The notes below the pieces were generated by a model. The model saw only the letters and a list, made by a program, of their open reading frames with translations. It was not told the DNA's origin and did no database searches. From Amylostereum areolatum (lineage: Eukaryota > Basidiomycota > Agaricomycetes > Russulales > Stereaceae), in the NCBI GenBank assembly GCA_012932865.1, contig SAXG01000033.1, positions 248,001 to 312,000 on the forward strand: DNA of 64,000 bases. Direction: 5' to 3'. Below are positions 22,016 to 35,100 of the stretch, piece by piece (position 1 is the stretch's first letter; each line of letters starts with the position of its first letter). Both the position numbers and the translations under genes were made by a program.

Positions 22016-24176
22016 TCAACGTTCAACCCTCCCTCGCAGCATCTCCGCACACTTCTCCGCGACGGCATACACCAGCGCCTGCGGGTGCGTCGCCGGGACA
22101 CTCGGAAACACACTCGCGTCCGCGATCCGCAGATTCGCCACGCCGTGCACGCGCAGCGCGGCGTCGACCACGCCCGGGCTCCGCGCGTCCCCGGGCTCCC
22201 GCGGCGCCATCCGACACGAGCTGGCGTAGTGGTACATCGTGTCCGCGTGCGCGGCGACGAACGCGTCGAGCGCGGCGTCGTCCGCGTCAGTGGCGGGCGC
22301 GGAGACGGGCGCGAGCGCGTACCCCGCCGCGGACATTTCTTGGGCGAGCGCGAGCGAGACGCGCAGGGCGGCGCGGAGGGCGGCGCGGTCGGCGGTGTGC
22401 GCGAGGTAGCGCATGGTGCAGACGGGCGCGGCCAGCGGGTCCAGGGAGCGCAGGCGGAGCGTGCCGTGGGACGCGGGTTTGAGCAGGGCGCAGTTGAGCC
22501 CGAGAAAGCCTTGGGAGCGGTCGGCGGCGGGGCCGCGGGGGTCGCCGATCGCGGTCTGCACGTTGCAAGTCTCGGCGTCAGAGGCGGCGGGGGGTGAGCA
22601 CTAGGGAGGGGGGACGTACGGCGAGGACGGCGAAGTCGGGGAGATTGTTCGGGTCGGAGGCGTCCTCGCGCGCCTTGGGGTGGGGAAGGGGTTTTCCGCG
22701 CGGGTCGATGAGGGAGGAGTGCGCGAAGAGCTCGCATTCGACCATGGTGCAGAGGAACCAGCCTGTGCCGTGCAGGAGGTAGCGGTAGAGTTCGCGGAGG
22801 ATCGTGTGTGGGCGGCGGATGAAGGACCAGAGCGAGTCTTGGAGGGGGAAGTTGTAGGTGGTTGGGAGGAGGATGTGGTCTTGCTACGGGAGAGGACGTT
22901 AGGAACTGGCTCGACTGGGACAGCGTGGCGCGTACCAGGTAGGCGCCGACGCCCGGGGAGGAGAGCACGGTCTTGATGCCCATTTCTTTTAGGTGGTCCT
23001 CAGGCCCGACACCGCTGGAAGGCAGGTGTTAGAATGCGGAAGATGGTAAAAACAACGGGAAGTATACCTAAGCATAGGTAGTTGGGGAGTACGCAAGGCC
23101 CCGCATGCCAGGATAATCTCGCACCTGGCGTGGATGGTGCGCTTGGAGCGACCGTCTACGGAGAGAACGTGCACCGCGTCCGCACGAAGGGAGCCGTCAT
23201 GTTGGGATGAGAAGGACAGCTTCGCGCCTACGGCGCGGGTGCAGACGTGGAGGCGGGACGCGCGTTCGCGGAGGAGGTCGAGGGGGAGATAGGCCCGGAA
23301 GGCGGATTGGCGGGTGCCGTCGGCGCCGACGGTGAACTGGATCTTGTTGTAGCCGAAGGCGGGCTCAAGCGGGGAGTGCATGTCGCTGATGGGAGGGAAC
23401 CCGAGGCGGTCCGCTGCTTGGGCCGTTCTAGCAGCGAGCGATGTCAGAACAGGGAGACGGGAAGAGGGGAACGCACGTACCGTTCCGCGGAGGGGTAGTA
23501 GAACCCCTCGAACGAGCGTACTTGAAGAGGGCCTGTTGTGAAGCATATTAGACGAAGGCTAGTTTACAGAAGTGTGCCGACGCACCGTTCGATCCATGAA
23601 ACTCGCGAGCCACGGGCCCAATCCACGACTCGGACTTGTTGAAGAAGGGCTTCAGGTCGTTGTACGCCCAACCCTCGTTGCCATCCCGACGCCATGCGTT
23701 GTACTCGGCGGGTATGCCGCAGGTGTACTGGCCGCCGTTGATGCGGGTGCTGCCGCCGAGGCCGAGACCAGTGATGAAGGAGAAGGAGCGCCTGAGACGG
23801 TCGTCGTGGGCGCTGTCGAACACGTCGCTGTGCTTGCCGTCGGACCAGTGATGGAGGGAGGTAAGAGGTGTCCTCTGCAGCCAGCTAAAACCGGTGAGCG
23901 AAGCGTGGCGAGGAACGTGGCGGGGAGGACGTACGAATCGCCAGCGTCGCCCTTTTCGATCAAGAGTACTGTGGCGCTCGGGTCGTCGCTGAGCCTACGC
24001 GCGAGCACGCATCCTGCAGTTCCACCTGTGAACGGATTGTTTGAGTACTGAGTATTTGGGGAAAACGCGTGGGGGGTGACGGGTGAAGAACTGAGCTCAC
24101 CGCCTACGACGATGTAATCGTACATATCGTCCAGCGAGTCGATGGACCGCTCGATGTTGGAGGAGAAAGGCCACAT
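22016..24176 (-). CDS. GMC oxidoreductase (choline/aryl-alcohol type)
   Basis: An FAD-dependent glucose-methanol-choline oxidoreductase on the minus strand with several introns. It starts MWPFSSNIERSID, typical of a large basidiomycete subgroup without a signal peptide. The FAD motif is YIVVGG joined across an intron to GTAGCVLARRLS, with the ribose-binding LLIEKG. The FAD signature follows as LGLGGSTRINGG. GALRTPQLPMLR joined to GVGPEDHLKEMGI matches the second GMC signature. The active-site segment is TMYHYASSCRM, with catalytic His, and ATHPQALVYAVAEKCAE gives the second conserved position. The family includes aryl-alcohol, methanol and choline oxidases; the substrate cannot be decided. 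Neighbour genes GH79 and PhzF suggest a metabolic neighbourhood but no proven cluster. Confidence 0.88.
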
Positions 24177-24986
24177 ACGAGCCAGCACCAGCTTAGAACG
24201 CCTTTGAAGGTTGTTGTGGGGCGATACGAAGAAGGGAGAGTAGTGAAAGAGCGTCGCAACATGGTGTACATGTGGTACCCATCATCGCGAAGTGTTCTTG
24301 TCAACTTCTTGAGGTCTTGGTTGGGTCCTGGTCGAGGAAGTGAGCAGCTGGACTCGGGGGCCGGCCCGGTTGTATACCCGTTGCCGGTGCCCTGCCCCGA
24401 CTTCAAAATTTGTTCGAAGTCCAAACTCGCTACGTCCTCCAATCGCCTCCACCAAGTCTTTTGAAGATCGCTTATTCTAGTAACACCCAAGAATAAAAAC
24501 AAAAAATATTGCCTTCCGTCAGACTTTTCTCCAATGGCCGCGCACGCATTCAAGGCGCAGCACGTCGGCGCAGGCCTGCCGCTACGTTCAAATCCCCGAC
24601 ATCAACATGAACCATCCCAGTCGAAAGGAACGGCTAATAAAAGTGCTTCAAGGAAGAGTGCGATGAAGGTGAAACGACAGGTCGCACTGGCGGGATCCGG
24701 TCGAAGACGTACCTCCAACTAACCAGTGTTGTCCGCTTCGCCACTGCATGGCAGTGCAGATACTTACTCTCAATCCTGGGATCTTTGTCACCCGTCACGG
24801 TAGCATTCTGATACGTACTTCTTACTAAACAAGCATTCTTCCCATGCCCTCCTCGCCATATTGTTCCCCCTCATGATTAAAAGGCAGTTTTAGCAAACCT
24901 GGCACCAAATCTGCGTCAAGTTGACACTGTCACTGCGCACCGCACAGATATGCCGGTCAGTACTGCTCCTACCGCTCCCGACCATA
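24177..24986. other. Divergent intergenic region GMC / 7TM
   Basis: Shared 5' region of the GMC oxidoreductase (-) and the 7TM protein (+). A 62-codon ORF at 24534-24722 (+), basic and Ser-rich, is the only candidate small gene and is not supported by any motif. Confidence 0.45.
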
Positions 24987-26422
24987 ATGATCACACGAAT
25001 CACAGTCCCCTTCATGGACCGACTCCGTGATCTGTTCGATGCGTTCAAAACCCCTGGTGCGATTTTTGACCCTGCTTTCTTTTCCCTCCCATTCCAGTCC
25101 AAGATGCCGACCACCAGTGTGCCTCCTGTGCCAGACACCATCCTCCCTCCTCCCGGGACCAACTGGCTCGCGACCATCGACTCCGCTATCGTATTTCTCA
25201 TGATCTGCGCGACCATGGGCGCGGTAATGTTCGTCATGCTCCTCGCTCTCCTATTTTTCTCGACCTCCTCCGCTCGACGCAAGCCCATATTCGTTCTGAA
25301 CATCGTCGCCATCTTGGTCGGGATCACGAGTGCAGTGGTCATCGTCTACCAGCAGGTCAGTTCTAGTCAGTGACCTCGTCGAGTCTTCAGCTGTGACTCG
25401 CTGTTTGCAGATAGTCGCTCTCAAATATCCGGAAACGCCAGGGAATGCGCGGGTCTTTTTCTTTGAGGCCTCCATCAACGCGTACGCACCCACCTTCGTC
25501 GACTGCATTCTCCTCGTCCGGCTATACGCCGTGTTTCCTCTGCATTCCACCCCTCGCCTTCGGTTCATATTCGTCATCGGAGTTCCCGCCCTTTTGAATG
25601 TCGGAAGACTGGTCAACGCCACGGTGTACCTTGTGAACTTCGGCCGCATTGTATTTGAGCACAGGCGGGAGGAGATCATCGTCGGTGGCGGCGGCGCCGT
25701 TCAGATCGTCTCGAGGCATCCGACCGTCAAGATCGAGTGCTTTCTACAGATATTCGACAATTTGTGAGTTCGTCCGCGCTTCTGAACCGTCGGATCGTCT
25801 CTCTGACTTGCGCGCGTGAATACAGGTTCTCGTCGGCGCTCTTCCTTTCCCGATTACGCGGTCACGACTCTGCCCTCCGGTCGCGCTCTCGTACGTTGAT
25901 TCATCCTCTCTGCTCTTTACGCCCGACATATCCTTCTCCGCAGAGTCGTTCCCCGAGAAAGTATACACCCTCTTCTGGATCTCGACCTGCAATTTCGTGT
26001 TTCCTGTCCTGCTCAGCATCGTCCAGGTCGTGATCTACATGGTCCGGCCTGCGGACTACCTCATCGCGACATACGTCCAGGAGGCCAACCTTTACCTCAC
26101 CACCATCTTCCTCGTATTCGCGACGGTCTGGGTTTTCGAGGGCCGCTGGGTCGAGGAGCGTGGGCTTCGCGCGCCAGGCGCGGTAGCGGCGAGGTCGCCC
26201 ATTCGACACGCTACGCGCCCGCGCCATCTTTCCCCGCGAGAGGAGGGCGTGGTCGTCATTGGAAGATCGCTCTCGGAAGCGACCATGTCGCAATCGCTTT
26301 CTGACGAGTCGACATCGACTTCACAACGCTTCATAGATGGAGCGTCGTCGTCCAAGGAAGGACGTGAAGGAGTGATGCTGTGCACAGACCACCTGTACGC
26401 TCTCTCACCGAAAGGCGCATAG
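24987..26422 (+). CDS. Seven-transmembrane protein, GPCR-like, unknown
   Basis: Four exons encode a multi-pass membrane protein. Seven hydrophobic helices are visible: IVFLMICATMGAVMFVMLLA; IFVLNIVAILVGITSAVVI; the FFFEASINAYAPTFVDCILL segment; IFVIGVPALLNVGRLVNATV; the helix around LQIFDNLFSSALFL; WISTCNFVFPVLLSIVQVVI; and LYLTTIFLVFATVWVFEG. A Ser/Arg-rich cytosolic tail follows. Introns lie near 25360-25410, 25769-25826 and 25889-25943. The start may be 24987 or the in-frame ATG at 25014. It is a paralogue of the next gene. The topology is receptor-like, but neither the STE3 nor the STE2 pheromone-receptor signature is evident, so ligand and family are unknown. Confidence 0.72.
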
Positions 26423-26732
26423 CTGGACAGTGACTATGCGCGCGTATCTGACGGGCAGCGCGTTCGTCTTCTGTATCATATATTACATATTCAGGGAATA
26501 TTCCTGCCATACTCTCCCTCAATTTAAATGGTCCTTGAACGCGTGGACATGGGGAAGAGCCTGTGGATGACACGGCTGATGGTATAGGGAGGCCAGGGTT
26601 TCCTTAGCGTGATTCGTTGCCGGAAAGGTCATGGGTCACATTGAGAGATGTCTGTGGCCTCTTCGGAGCATGACAGAGAGGCATGCACGTCTTCGAATGA
26701 CCTGTCAGCGGGGCGGGCATGTCCTATAGGTG

Positions 26733-27867
26733 TCAAGACGTACCAGCAAAACGAAGCGAAGGCGCCATCGTCTCATCCGTGAAACCCTCCCAGCGGCATT
26801 CCAAAGACCACGCGGTCGCGAAAACGACGGAGATGATGGAGAGGTATAGGTTGACTTCTTGGATGTATTCCGCGATGGAGTAGTACAGATAGTCGTCGGC
26901 CTTGGCGACGCGAAATATGACCTGGATCACGCTGAGTGCGGTGGGAAAGACGAAGTTGCAGGCCGTCATCCAAAAAATGGTGCAGATCGCGTCGTAGATC
27001 GACCCTGGAGAAAAAAGACAGATGAGAAGCGCGAACAACACGAAAGGACGGGAGAGATTCCGACCACCGGGACGGACGCTGGAACTGTATTCATAAACCC
27101 TGTAAAGGAGTGCGGTGGACAGGTAGCTGCGTGGTATGCAACGGAGCTGGTAAGAAAGGCGACGTAAACCAAAGTTGGCTCGGAAGGTCTTACACATTGG
27201 CGAATATTTGCATAACCAACTCCGCCGTGACGGATGGGAATTCAGTAGCAGCACGACTGGCTTCGCCGGCGTCAACCATGCTAAGGCTGTGGGCGTATTG
27301 CACGATCCATACGGAGTTATTGACGATTCGTCCGATGTTGACAAAGGCCGGGAGGCCTGTGATGACGTAGCGAAGACCGGGCGTGGTGGAGCCTGAGTGC
27401 AAGGGGGCGCTGTACAATGCGTTGACCTTGAAGAGGAGAATGCAGTTCACGAGTGTGGGCAGGTGCCCGTCGATACAAGCCGTGAGGAGGGCGATGCTAA
27501 CGGGCACCGAATTGTCCGGAAATCTGATGATCCGTATCTGCGAGCGAGGCGATATGGTGGTGAACCGACTGCGGAAAAATCCGAAAAGTTCGAGACGGAC
27601 CTCTGTGTAAACGTTCAGAACGGCGCTCAAAACCCCAAGGAAGACGACAATGAGGGTGAGGATGAAGACGGGGCGGCAGCGTCGGGCGGGAGTCGAGAGA
27701 AAGAGTAAAGCGAGGAGCATGCCGAAGGTGACGGTACCCATGGTCGCGCAGATCATGAGGAAAGTCAAGGCGGAGTCTACTGGGACAGAAACTGGGGGAT
27801 GGCTATCGCCAGGCAGTGACGAAAGGCTTGGGATGGCTTTTATAGTAGACGAGATAATAAACGGCAT
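26733..27867 (-). CDS. Seven-transmembrane protein, paralogue of neighbour
   Basis: The protein starts MPFIISSTIKAIPSLSS at 27867. It shares with its neighbour the strings FLMICATMG, ALLTACIDGHLPTLVNCILL (versus the INAYAPTFVDCILL segment), GLPAFVNIGRIVN, WMTACNFVFPTALSVIQVI and YIQEVNLYLSIISVVFATAW. Seven helices are again visible. Its cytosolic tail is much shorter and ends SLRFAGTS. Introns fall at matching places, including after QIFANV. The two genes are tail to tail with about 310 bp between stops, which suggests an inverted duplication followed by divergence. Function unknown. Confidence 0.72.
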
Positions 27868-28497
27868 GTCGGTGCAGAGTGGGGAACTGGGATGATACCA
27901 GAACTGAAGCGTACCTACTACCCGGGGTTTTATGAGTTCGGAGCCACAGAGATCATGAGCGGCATGTATCAGTTTGTAAATATGTGTCTAGGGATGTAGG
28001 TGTAAGTATTAGGATACTATTGTAGGTACAGATGGACAGACTAAGTACCTTCGCACTTGTAAGGCATGGCGACTCCGACGACTCGGCGAGGGCCCATTTC
28101 AAGAACTTGAAGTTGCTGTTCCGTGGGTCATTTCGTCTGTGCACGTCGCATGCGTTACAAGTGCAGCAGTAGACATGTAAGAATACTGATGGAGGGGCGA
28201 GGTTAAGCGATGCACAGGGTCCGTGTCACTGGACCATCTGGAGGGTAGTCGTATGAGGGGAGCCAGGGCAAAGGAACTTAGGAAGACTCGTCTGAGTCGT
28301 CAACTCCGGTTGGAGGTGCACGTGACCGCAAAGGATTATTTCGATAACATTTCGCTCTCGGTTTCCCCTTTTGATACCCTTCCACGACCGCGCCCGACGC
28401 CCGACGCCCTTCTCCCTCTGTCCAAGTGCCGTCGTCGTTGTCAACAGCGACCGGCGCACCTCCCACGACACCAACGAGGCCAACTCTATGCTCTTAA
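27868..28497. other. Divergent intergenic region 7TM / BUD6
   Basis: Upstream region for both flanking genes. A CATAAAA-like box on the minus strand near 27925-27932 lies about 60 bp before the 7TM start. No coding exon supported. Confidence 0.45.
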
Positions 28498-31400
28498 ATG
28501 GCGTCTCAACACCCGGGCTCTCATCCGACACATCCCTCAAGGCAGGACAACCAGTCCGTATCCTCCGTACGAAGCGATCGCTCGGCGCGGTCCCGACCTA
28601 ACGTGCGTCGTTTTTTTTCTGTCGATTTATGTGGTGTTGACGAGCGAATACCCCCCCCCCCCGCAGCCGGCCGTGGAATCGGCGGTTACTCGGCTGCTTG
28701 TGGCCATCAAGCAGCTGCTCGAGACGCTCACGGAGTGGAACAAGGGCCATGCGGAGGACAACGACGTGAGCGACGTCTACGTCAGGCTCGGCAACGACTT
28801 CAACGCGGCGGTGGCCGCGTTCGCGTCCTATAACATCCACATGACGTGCGTCCTCGTGTATCCCTCCTTGCCTCCGAACCCTCACCCCCGCCCTCCACCA
28901 GCGAGCTCCTCGGCGTCCCCGACGAACTCCGCGCCGTGCTCGAAGACTGCCTCTCCGAAGAACCGAAGAACCTGGACAAGTACTTGCCCAAAGTGCGCGC
29001 CATCATCACCGGCCTGCTCGAGGGCCTCCGCGGCAAGCAGTCCCTCTTCCGTCAGATCGTCTCCGGAAACCGCCACAGATCCGATGCCTCTGCCCACAGC
29101 CGCACCGACAGCAGCGGTCGCGTCTCCCGCTCCGACCGCTCCTCCTCCCGCCGCGACACCAAGGCCTCCGTCGCCGAAGACTCCGCCCGACGAAACACCC
29201 AGTCCTCCGTCGCATCCTCTTCGTCGTCGTCCCGCAGGCGGGAGCACACATCGTCCAATGGCGCGGATGCGTTTGTAGGCGGCTTTTCTCCCGACCTCGC
29301 CCACCCTGTACCGAGCCGGAGCTCCAGCTTCACCCCAGATCGTCCGCCCTCAACGCGACCCCCGCCCAAGACACCGCCACCGCCTCCGCTGCCGCCCTTA
29401 CCCACGTCCCCCGAGACCGACGCAACGCCCACGCCCCCCCAACGCACATCTCAAGTTCCTGCGAGCGTCAAGCGATACTCGCTCGTCGACGCACCCCTTC
29501 CACCCCCCGCGGTCGTCATCGACGAGCCCTCGCCTAGTGAGACTCCCCCTGACGAACACCCCGATCGCGGTGGCTCCCTTTCCCCGGCACCGGAACCCGT
29601 CATGGACACGCCCGGCGTGGCCAGCTCGCTCGCCGCGCTCAAGCAGAGCGATGCGCTCGAGCGGCGCGCGTCCAAACGCTTCTCGACGTACAACATATCC
29701 AAGATGACCGGCCTCCCGCGCGAACGCAGCGTGGGCGCCAGCGGCCATCCGAATCGACGTTCGCTCGCGGCCTCCAACGCCCTCACCGCCGGGGAACTGG
29801 CGGTGCTGACCGAGGCGGACGAGGAGCCCGGAAGCAGGACCCCCTCCCCGAAGAAGCGCGAGCGCAGTCGCAGCACGGCACGGACGAAGGCGCCCCCGCC
29901 CTTGGAGGACATCTCGGAGGAGCGTCCACCCCCAGTGCCTCCGCTGCCACGGGAAGAACCTGGGCCCAAGTCGCTTCCGCGTGCAGAGGAGCCGTCGCCG
30001 CCGCCTCCGCCACCCCCAGGGCCCATGACGGTGTTCCTGCAGGTCGGGCGGGAGGTCAAGAAGGCCAGGATGGAGCCCGGGCTCTCCTTCTCCTCGCTGC
30101 GGGTCATGTTCGTCGAGCGGTTCGCGTACAACCCGGGCCAAGGCAACTTCCCGGCGATCTACATCCGCGACCCGTCCAGCGGGGTGCAATACGAGCTCGA
30201 GGACATGGACGAGGTCAAGGACAAGTGTCTGCTGTCGCTCAACATCGAACGTGCGTGCCTCGTGCATTTTCGGGATGGGGACGTGTCGCTGACCCGATAC
30301 CGTGTGCAGCGCTCGACCAGATCAAGGAGCACATCGACACGCAGATATCGGGCCTTTCGCAGGAGCTGCGCGACCTACGAAAGGCCGTGACGGAGAACCG
30401 CCGGGCGTCGGTCATCATGCCCGCCCCCGCTCCTGAGATTCCGTCCTCACCGCCCGCGCCGCGACCCAGCGACCACCAGCTCCGCAACGTCGCCCGGCGC
30501 CTGTCCCGCCTCGTCAACGACCACCCTCCGCCCGCGCAGCCCATCCTGCCTCAGATGACGGGCCCATCCCTCCAGCCGCAGATGACGGGCGCGTCGGTGA
30601 TGTCCGAGTACTCCAACCGGATCGTGATCGACCTCAAGACCCAGTTCGACGAGGTGCAGAACCTGCGGCGGGACCTGGGCATCATGCGGCAGCTGTACAC
30701 GGAGTTCATGACGCACACGAAGGACTCGCTCGGCACCCTGCGCGCGCAGACGACCAAGGTGCGCGAGATGGCGGCGAACCAGGTGCCCGGCGCGCGGGCG
30801 TACATTGACGAGGGCAAGACGAAGCTGGACATGCGCAGCCAGAACGCGCTCACGAAGATGGAGGAGCTGCAGGACACGGTGGAGCAGGTGAAGGACGACG
30901 TGCTGAAGCGGCACATCTCGCCCAAGCCGCACGTGCTCAAGGCGATCAAGGACGACATCGACACCGTCGCGGCCGAGCTCGAGAGCCTGAAGGAGCACAT
31001 CAAGACGATCAAGCCGATGTGGAAGAAGACGTGGGAGGAGGAGCTGCAGAGCATCGTGGAGGAGCAGCAGTTCCTCAACCACCAAGAGGAGTTCCTCGCC
31101 GACCTCCTCGAGGACCAGAAGGCCGTCGTCGAGGTGTACGGCCACGTCGAGAAGGTCATCTCCCTGCGCGGGGCCGCGGGCAGTCGGGGCGCCCGCGCGC
31201 GCAGCTACCGGCCGCCCCCGCCAGACGAGGGCCACAACGGGCTGAGCACGGTCATGCTCGAGATCAAGGGCGCGGCCGTCGACCCCGACAAGCGGATGAA
31301 GGCGATCGCGGCGAACCAGAAGAACCGGGAGAGGGAGCTCGCCGCGCGCTCGGACGAGTTCCAGTCCGAGCTCCAGGGCTTCGTGGGCCAGAAGAAGCTG

Positions 31401-31544
31401 AAGATGACGGGCGGGGCGGAGGAGACGGAGCGCGTTCGCCAGAAGCGGAACGACATGACGCTCAAGGCCATGTTCAACCAGCCCCCGCCGGGCGCGTCGA
31501 GCTCGCCCACGTCTCCGTCACTTCCGTCGCCGGCGATAGGTTAA
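28498..31544 (+). CDS. BUD6: Bud6/Aip3 actin-interacting polarity factor
   Basis: A homologue of Bud6/Aip3, which binds actin and formins and nucleates actin cables at the hyphal tip. Exon 1 starts MASQHPGSHPTHPS. After an intron with a C-rich acceptor comes the conserved N-terminal helical domain (AVESAVTRLLVAIKQLLETL to LLEGLRGKQSLFRQI), split by a second intron near 28854-28900. A long Ser/Pro-rich linker contains poly-proline (PPPKTPPPPPLPPLP), a possible SH3 or profilin contact. The AIP3 domain begins near 30020 (TVFLQVGREVKKARMEPG) and a third intron near 30252-30309 leads to NIEPLDQIKEHIDTQ. A long coiled coil (LKTQFDEVQNLRRDLGIMRQ to VEEQQFLNHQEEFLADLLED) and a basic tail complete it. 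About 970 residues, within the family range. Convergent with the RdRP gene. Confidence 0.92.
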
Positions 31545-32138
31545 TTAGGGCGGTCCAAGGAGGTGGGGAGGAGCTCCGATCTCTCGCGCGTTTTTTATAG
31601 TGTTATAATCGTTTCGTATTCTGCCGTGGACCTTTTTTGCTTTGGACGGGGTGATGCCGTCGCGGGGTCGGTGGACGTCCTGTAGGATTGTGTGTTCGTT
31701 CCCTCATTTTCTTTGTGACTGTGGCTCTTCGCTTTGGCATTTGTGTATCATAGACGTGATCACCACTGTTATCCTTACCGCACGGCTCGTCGAACATTTC
31801 CAACAGCTTGTACTATGCATCGTGACTTTTGCACAGAGGGCCCGGGAAAGCATATTCGACGTAGAGACTCGTCCCAAAGCCCGGTTACTAGCGTGTCCGT
31901 CGACGACTCCCTGATCGCAGAAGAAGGGTGGAAAGCGTGGCCGTAGGCATAATTATTTCCACGCATATTCCTTACGACAGAGGCGGCCGGGGTACGGTAT
32001 AGTTGCGAGTTGGTCGGTGAAGCTCTCTACACTCGGTGAAAATTCACAGCCTGGGATTCAACAACGCATTCGTGGTAAAGTACAAAAAGGGACGACGCGG
32101 CCTCTCATGTTCATGAACTACATATAAACGTATATCCT
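31545..32138. other. Convergent intergenic region
   Basis: Lies between the stops of BUD6 (+) and the RdRP gene (-). T-rich stretches just after the BUD6 stop look like a 3' UTR. No gene seen. Confidence 0.55.
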
Positions 32139-35100
32139 TCACCTCCTGGAGTTAACCGCCTCTTCAATCTCCTTGACCGCTTCGAAAATCGCCCCAATCG
32201 CGACCCACCCGAAGCTCTTCGCCCCGAACGCGCCCTCCTCCTTCACCGCCAGCTTCCACGCCATCCACGCCCGCCTCAGCGCCGCCTCCCACCCATCCTC
32301 CTCGCCGCCCGCGAGCTCCTCCCTCACGCCTCTCACCAAATGCTCCGTCATCTCCCGCAGCTTCGCCACCTTCTCCTTGCGCTTGCGCGGCACCGACGTC
32401 CTCTCCACGATCGTGCCCACGAGCGCCTCTTCCTCCGTGAGCATCGCCGCGCGCCGGTGGGAGATCGTGTTCGCGGCGCAGATGCTCTGCAGCTCGGACA
32501 CGTAGCGGTTGTACACCTGCGCGAGCGCCTCGCGCTCCGCCGCGGCGGGCACGTACTCGACGTCGATGTACTCGGACACGCGCGTCTCGATCGCGATGTG
32601 CACCGGGTCGAACTCCGCGTCCAGGCCCGTTCCCGCATCGCTCAGCGTGGCCTCGCGCATGGCGTCGACGAGATCGCGCTGGCGGATACGGTGCGCCTTC
32701 CTGAGACGCTCGCGCTGGCGGGTGGCCTCCTCTTTGAGATCGACGAACGGGAGGTCGACCGCGCGGAAGAGACGGCCGATCCAGCGCTGGCTCTCGTAGT
32801 GGGTCGCGGTGTTGATGGCCTTCACGGTTTCGGGGGCGTTCCAGTCGGGCTGTGTCACTGCGTGAGGGGACTTTTGGATGAAAAACGGGAGAGACAGCAC
32901 ACCCTTGCTTTGAATTTGAGCTTCGGGATCCGGTCGATGGACACGGGTTGTCCGGACTGTAGCGAGATGCTTAGTGTCACGAGAAGCTCGAGAGAAAGAG
33001 CGCCTCACTTTCGGATAATCCACCGCGTCACTGTGAAGCTGCGAGAGAGTGAGGCAGTCCTTATCCTGAATTCCGCTGGAACTCTGGTCGGCGATAATGA
33101 GCCAGTTGATTGCGATTATCCCAAGGACCTGCACAATCATCGTTGTGAGAAAGCCAGAAAATACAGTACACGGGGATGAACGCACATCGCTGATGATGTA
33201 GTCAATGATGAACTCCGCGACATCGACCATCGTGCTCGCCCTGTCCAGTACTTTCTTCGGCGCTGGGTCGTACGATGCCGGAGCGAACAGCTCCTTCGGT
33301 GTGAACTCTGCCCCCCACGAATGACCACGAATGAGTCTCCAGAAGACAAACGCAGACGAACGAAATTGCCGGGACCAGACGAACCTGGGCAATCGATCAA
33401 TGGGATCAGGTTGTACAAGTCCCCGTCCAGGTCACCCCCACCAAGATACGACGGAATCGGCCTGGGACCTGTGGTCAAAACACGTATAAATGAGCTTCAG
33501 GAGCCTTGTACGGATGGAAGATGTTCCCACCCTTCGCAGAAAACACCACAGTGTTTGTGAGGCGTTCCACCGCGAAAAACGAGCCCGGCTTGGGCCTCCC
33601 GATCGCGTGGACGACCTGCACATCCCCCGGATGAATCGTCGGGCTCCGCGAGATGAGCACCGGCCCCTCCAGATACACCGTCGGCCTGCCATCGAGCGGC
33701 TTCACGCACGCGAAGATCTCCGTGTGCTCGAGCTCGCCGTGGATATCGCACACGCCGACGAGCGTCCACCCGCCTGCGACCGGGATGCGCGCGTGGTTCT
33801 TGAGGTCTCGGAGCACGTGATTGACCGCGAAGGAGAGCGCGGTGTCGTAGAACGCGTCGCCGACGACGTAGTCCACGCCGAGCTTCGCCAGGCCGGTCAT
33901 GACCGACGTCATCCGGAACGACGACCCGAGCCCGTACTTCTCCAGCATGCGTCCCGCGCCGTGCAGCTCGCCCGCCGCGGCGTTCTGCACCTCCTGCACC
34001 GCCGCGTTTTGGTACTTCTCGAACACCGCGTACGGTATGCCCAGGCCCTCGAGCAGCATGATGAGCGGGCGGTTGAGGAAGTAGGGACCGGGACGGTCGA
34101 ACGCGCGCGCGATCTCGATGTAGCGCGAGTTGGGGGACTCGAACTTGATCATCGACGGGCGGAGGCCGACGGTCATGCTCCCGCGCAGGGCGGGGTCGAC
34201 GGAGAGCATCCCCTTCGAGCCCATGAAGCGCACTTGGAACGCGTGGGGGTGGCCCTTGCTCCGCCGCGCCCGTTTACGCGTCGCGCGGAGCTGGCGCCAG
34301 ATCTCCCGCGCGAGATCGGGCGAGAGCGTGCCGACGCCGTCCGTGAAGCAGTAAAGTTCAACACCGTCAGGCGAGCAGATGTTGATATCGTCGAGGACCA
34401 TGATCTCCTCTACCTCGACCGTCGTCATGTCCGTCGCAGTGAAAGCCTGAGAGAGGCGGGCGGCGTATCGCGCGGGACAGTTGTGCGTCTTTTCATCAAA
34501 GGTGCCGAGGCTAGCGATGATAGAAGAGGCGGAAATGGGCGTGGATGTGCCGTTGGCTTCTATGTGGTTAAAGGGCTTGACGAACCTGGTCAGGAGAGGT
34601 CAGTGTTAATGCCAGGTCCCATCGGGAGAGGCATGGGAACGTACCAAACCGCGTGCTCCTTGAGCGCCGATTGTGAATAGGCTGTGTGGGTGTGAGATGG
34701 GGCACGACGCGTCGAAGGTCAAGGTGGCCGCACCGAGAAACTGGAAGGTTTTCCCGGCGATGGCGAGACCGTTGAACAGCAGCCCGCCGACGCGCGCCCT
34801 CACAAAATGGCGCCCGTCGACATCGCGGTCGAAGCGGTACTGCACGCGTCCTTCGTCGACGAAGCTGACGCGGAGGAAGCTGTCGTGGTTCTTCGCGTCG
34901 AACAAGCGGATGACCCGGTTGGACTGCTCGGGGAAGGGGCCCTCGAAGAAGATACTGGTGGGGGTGACGATGACGTGCAAGCACTGGAACAGGTTCACGT
35001 CCCCGTGACCGTCAGTGAGCGCCGGTGCCTTCGACTGCTTGCGGTAATCGACGACGGCCTGATCGAAGCACGCCTCGCACGTCTCGACCTCTTCGAAATC

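Noticed and set aside
17839..24176. Phenazine or other secondary-metabolite cluster
   Set aside because: A PhzF-like protein, a GMC oxidoreductase and a GH79 are adjacent, but there is no backbone synthase, transporter or regulator.
24560..24620. tRNA-like GTTCAAATCC
   Set aside because: No cloverleaf can be drawn around it; no matching A box or acceptor stem.
24951..25018. ATG 24951 as start of the first 7TM gene
   Set aside because: It is in another frame and soon meets a stop; the in-frame ATGs at 24987 and 25014 fit better.
24987..27867. B mating-type (pheromone receptor) locus
   Set aside because: Seven helices are present but no STE3-type sequence pattern was recognised, and no pheromone precursor ending in a CaaX box was found nearby.
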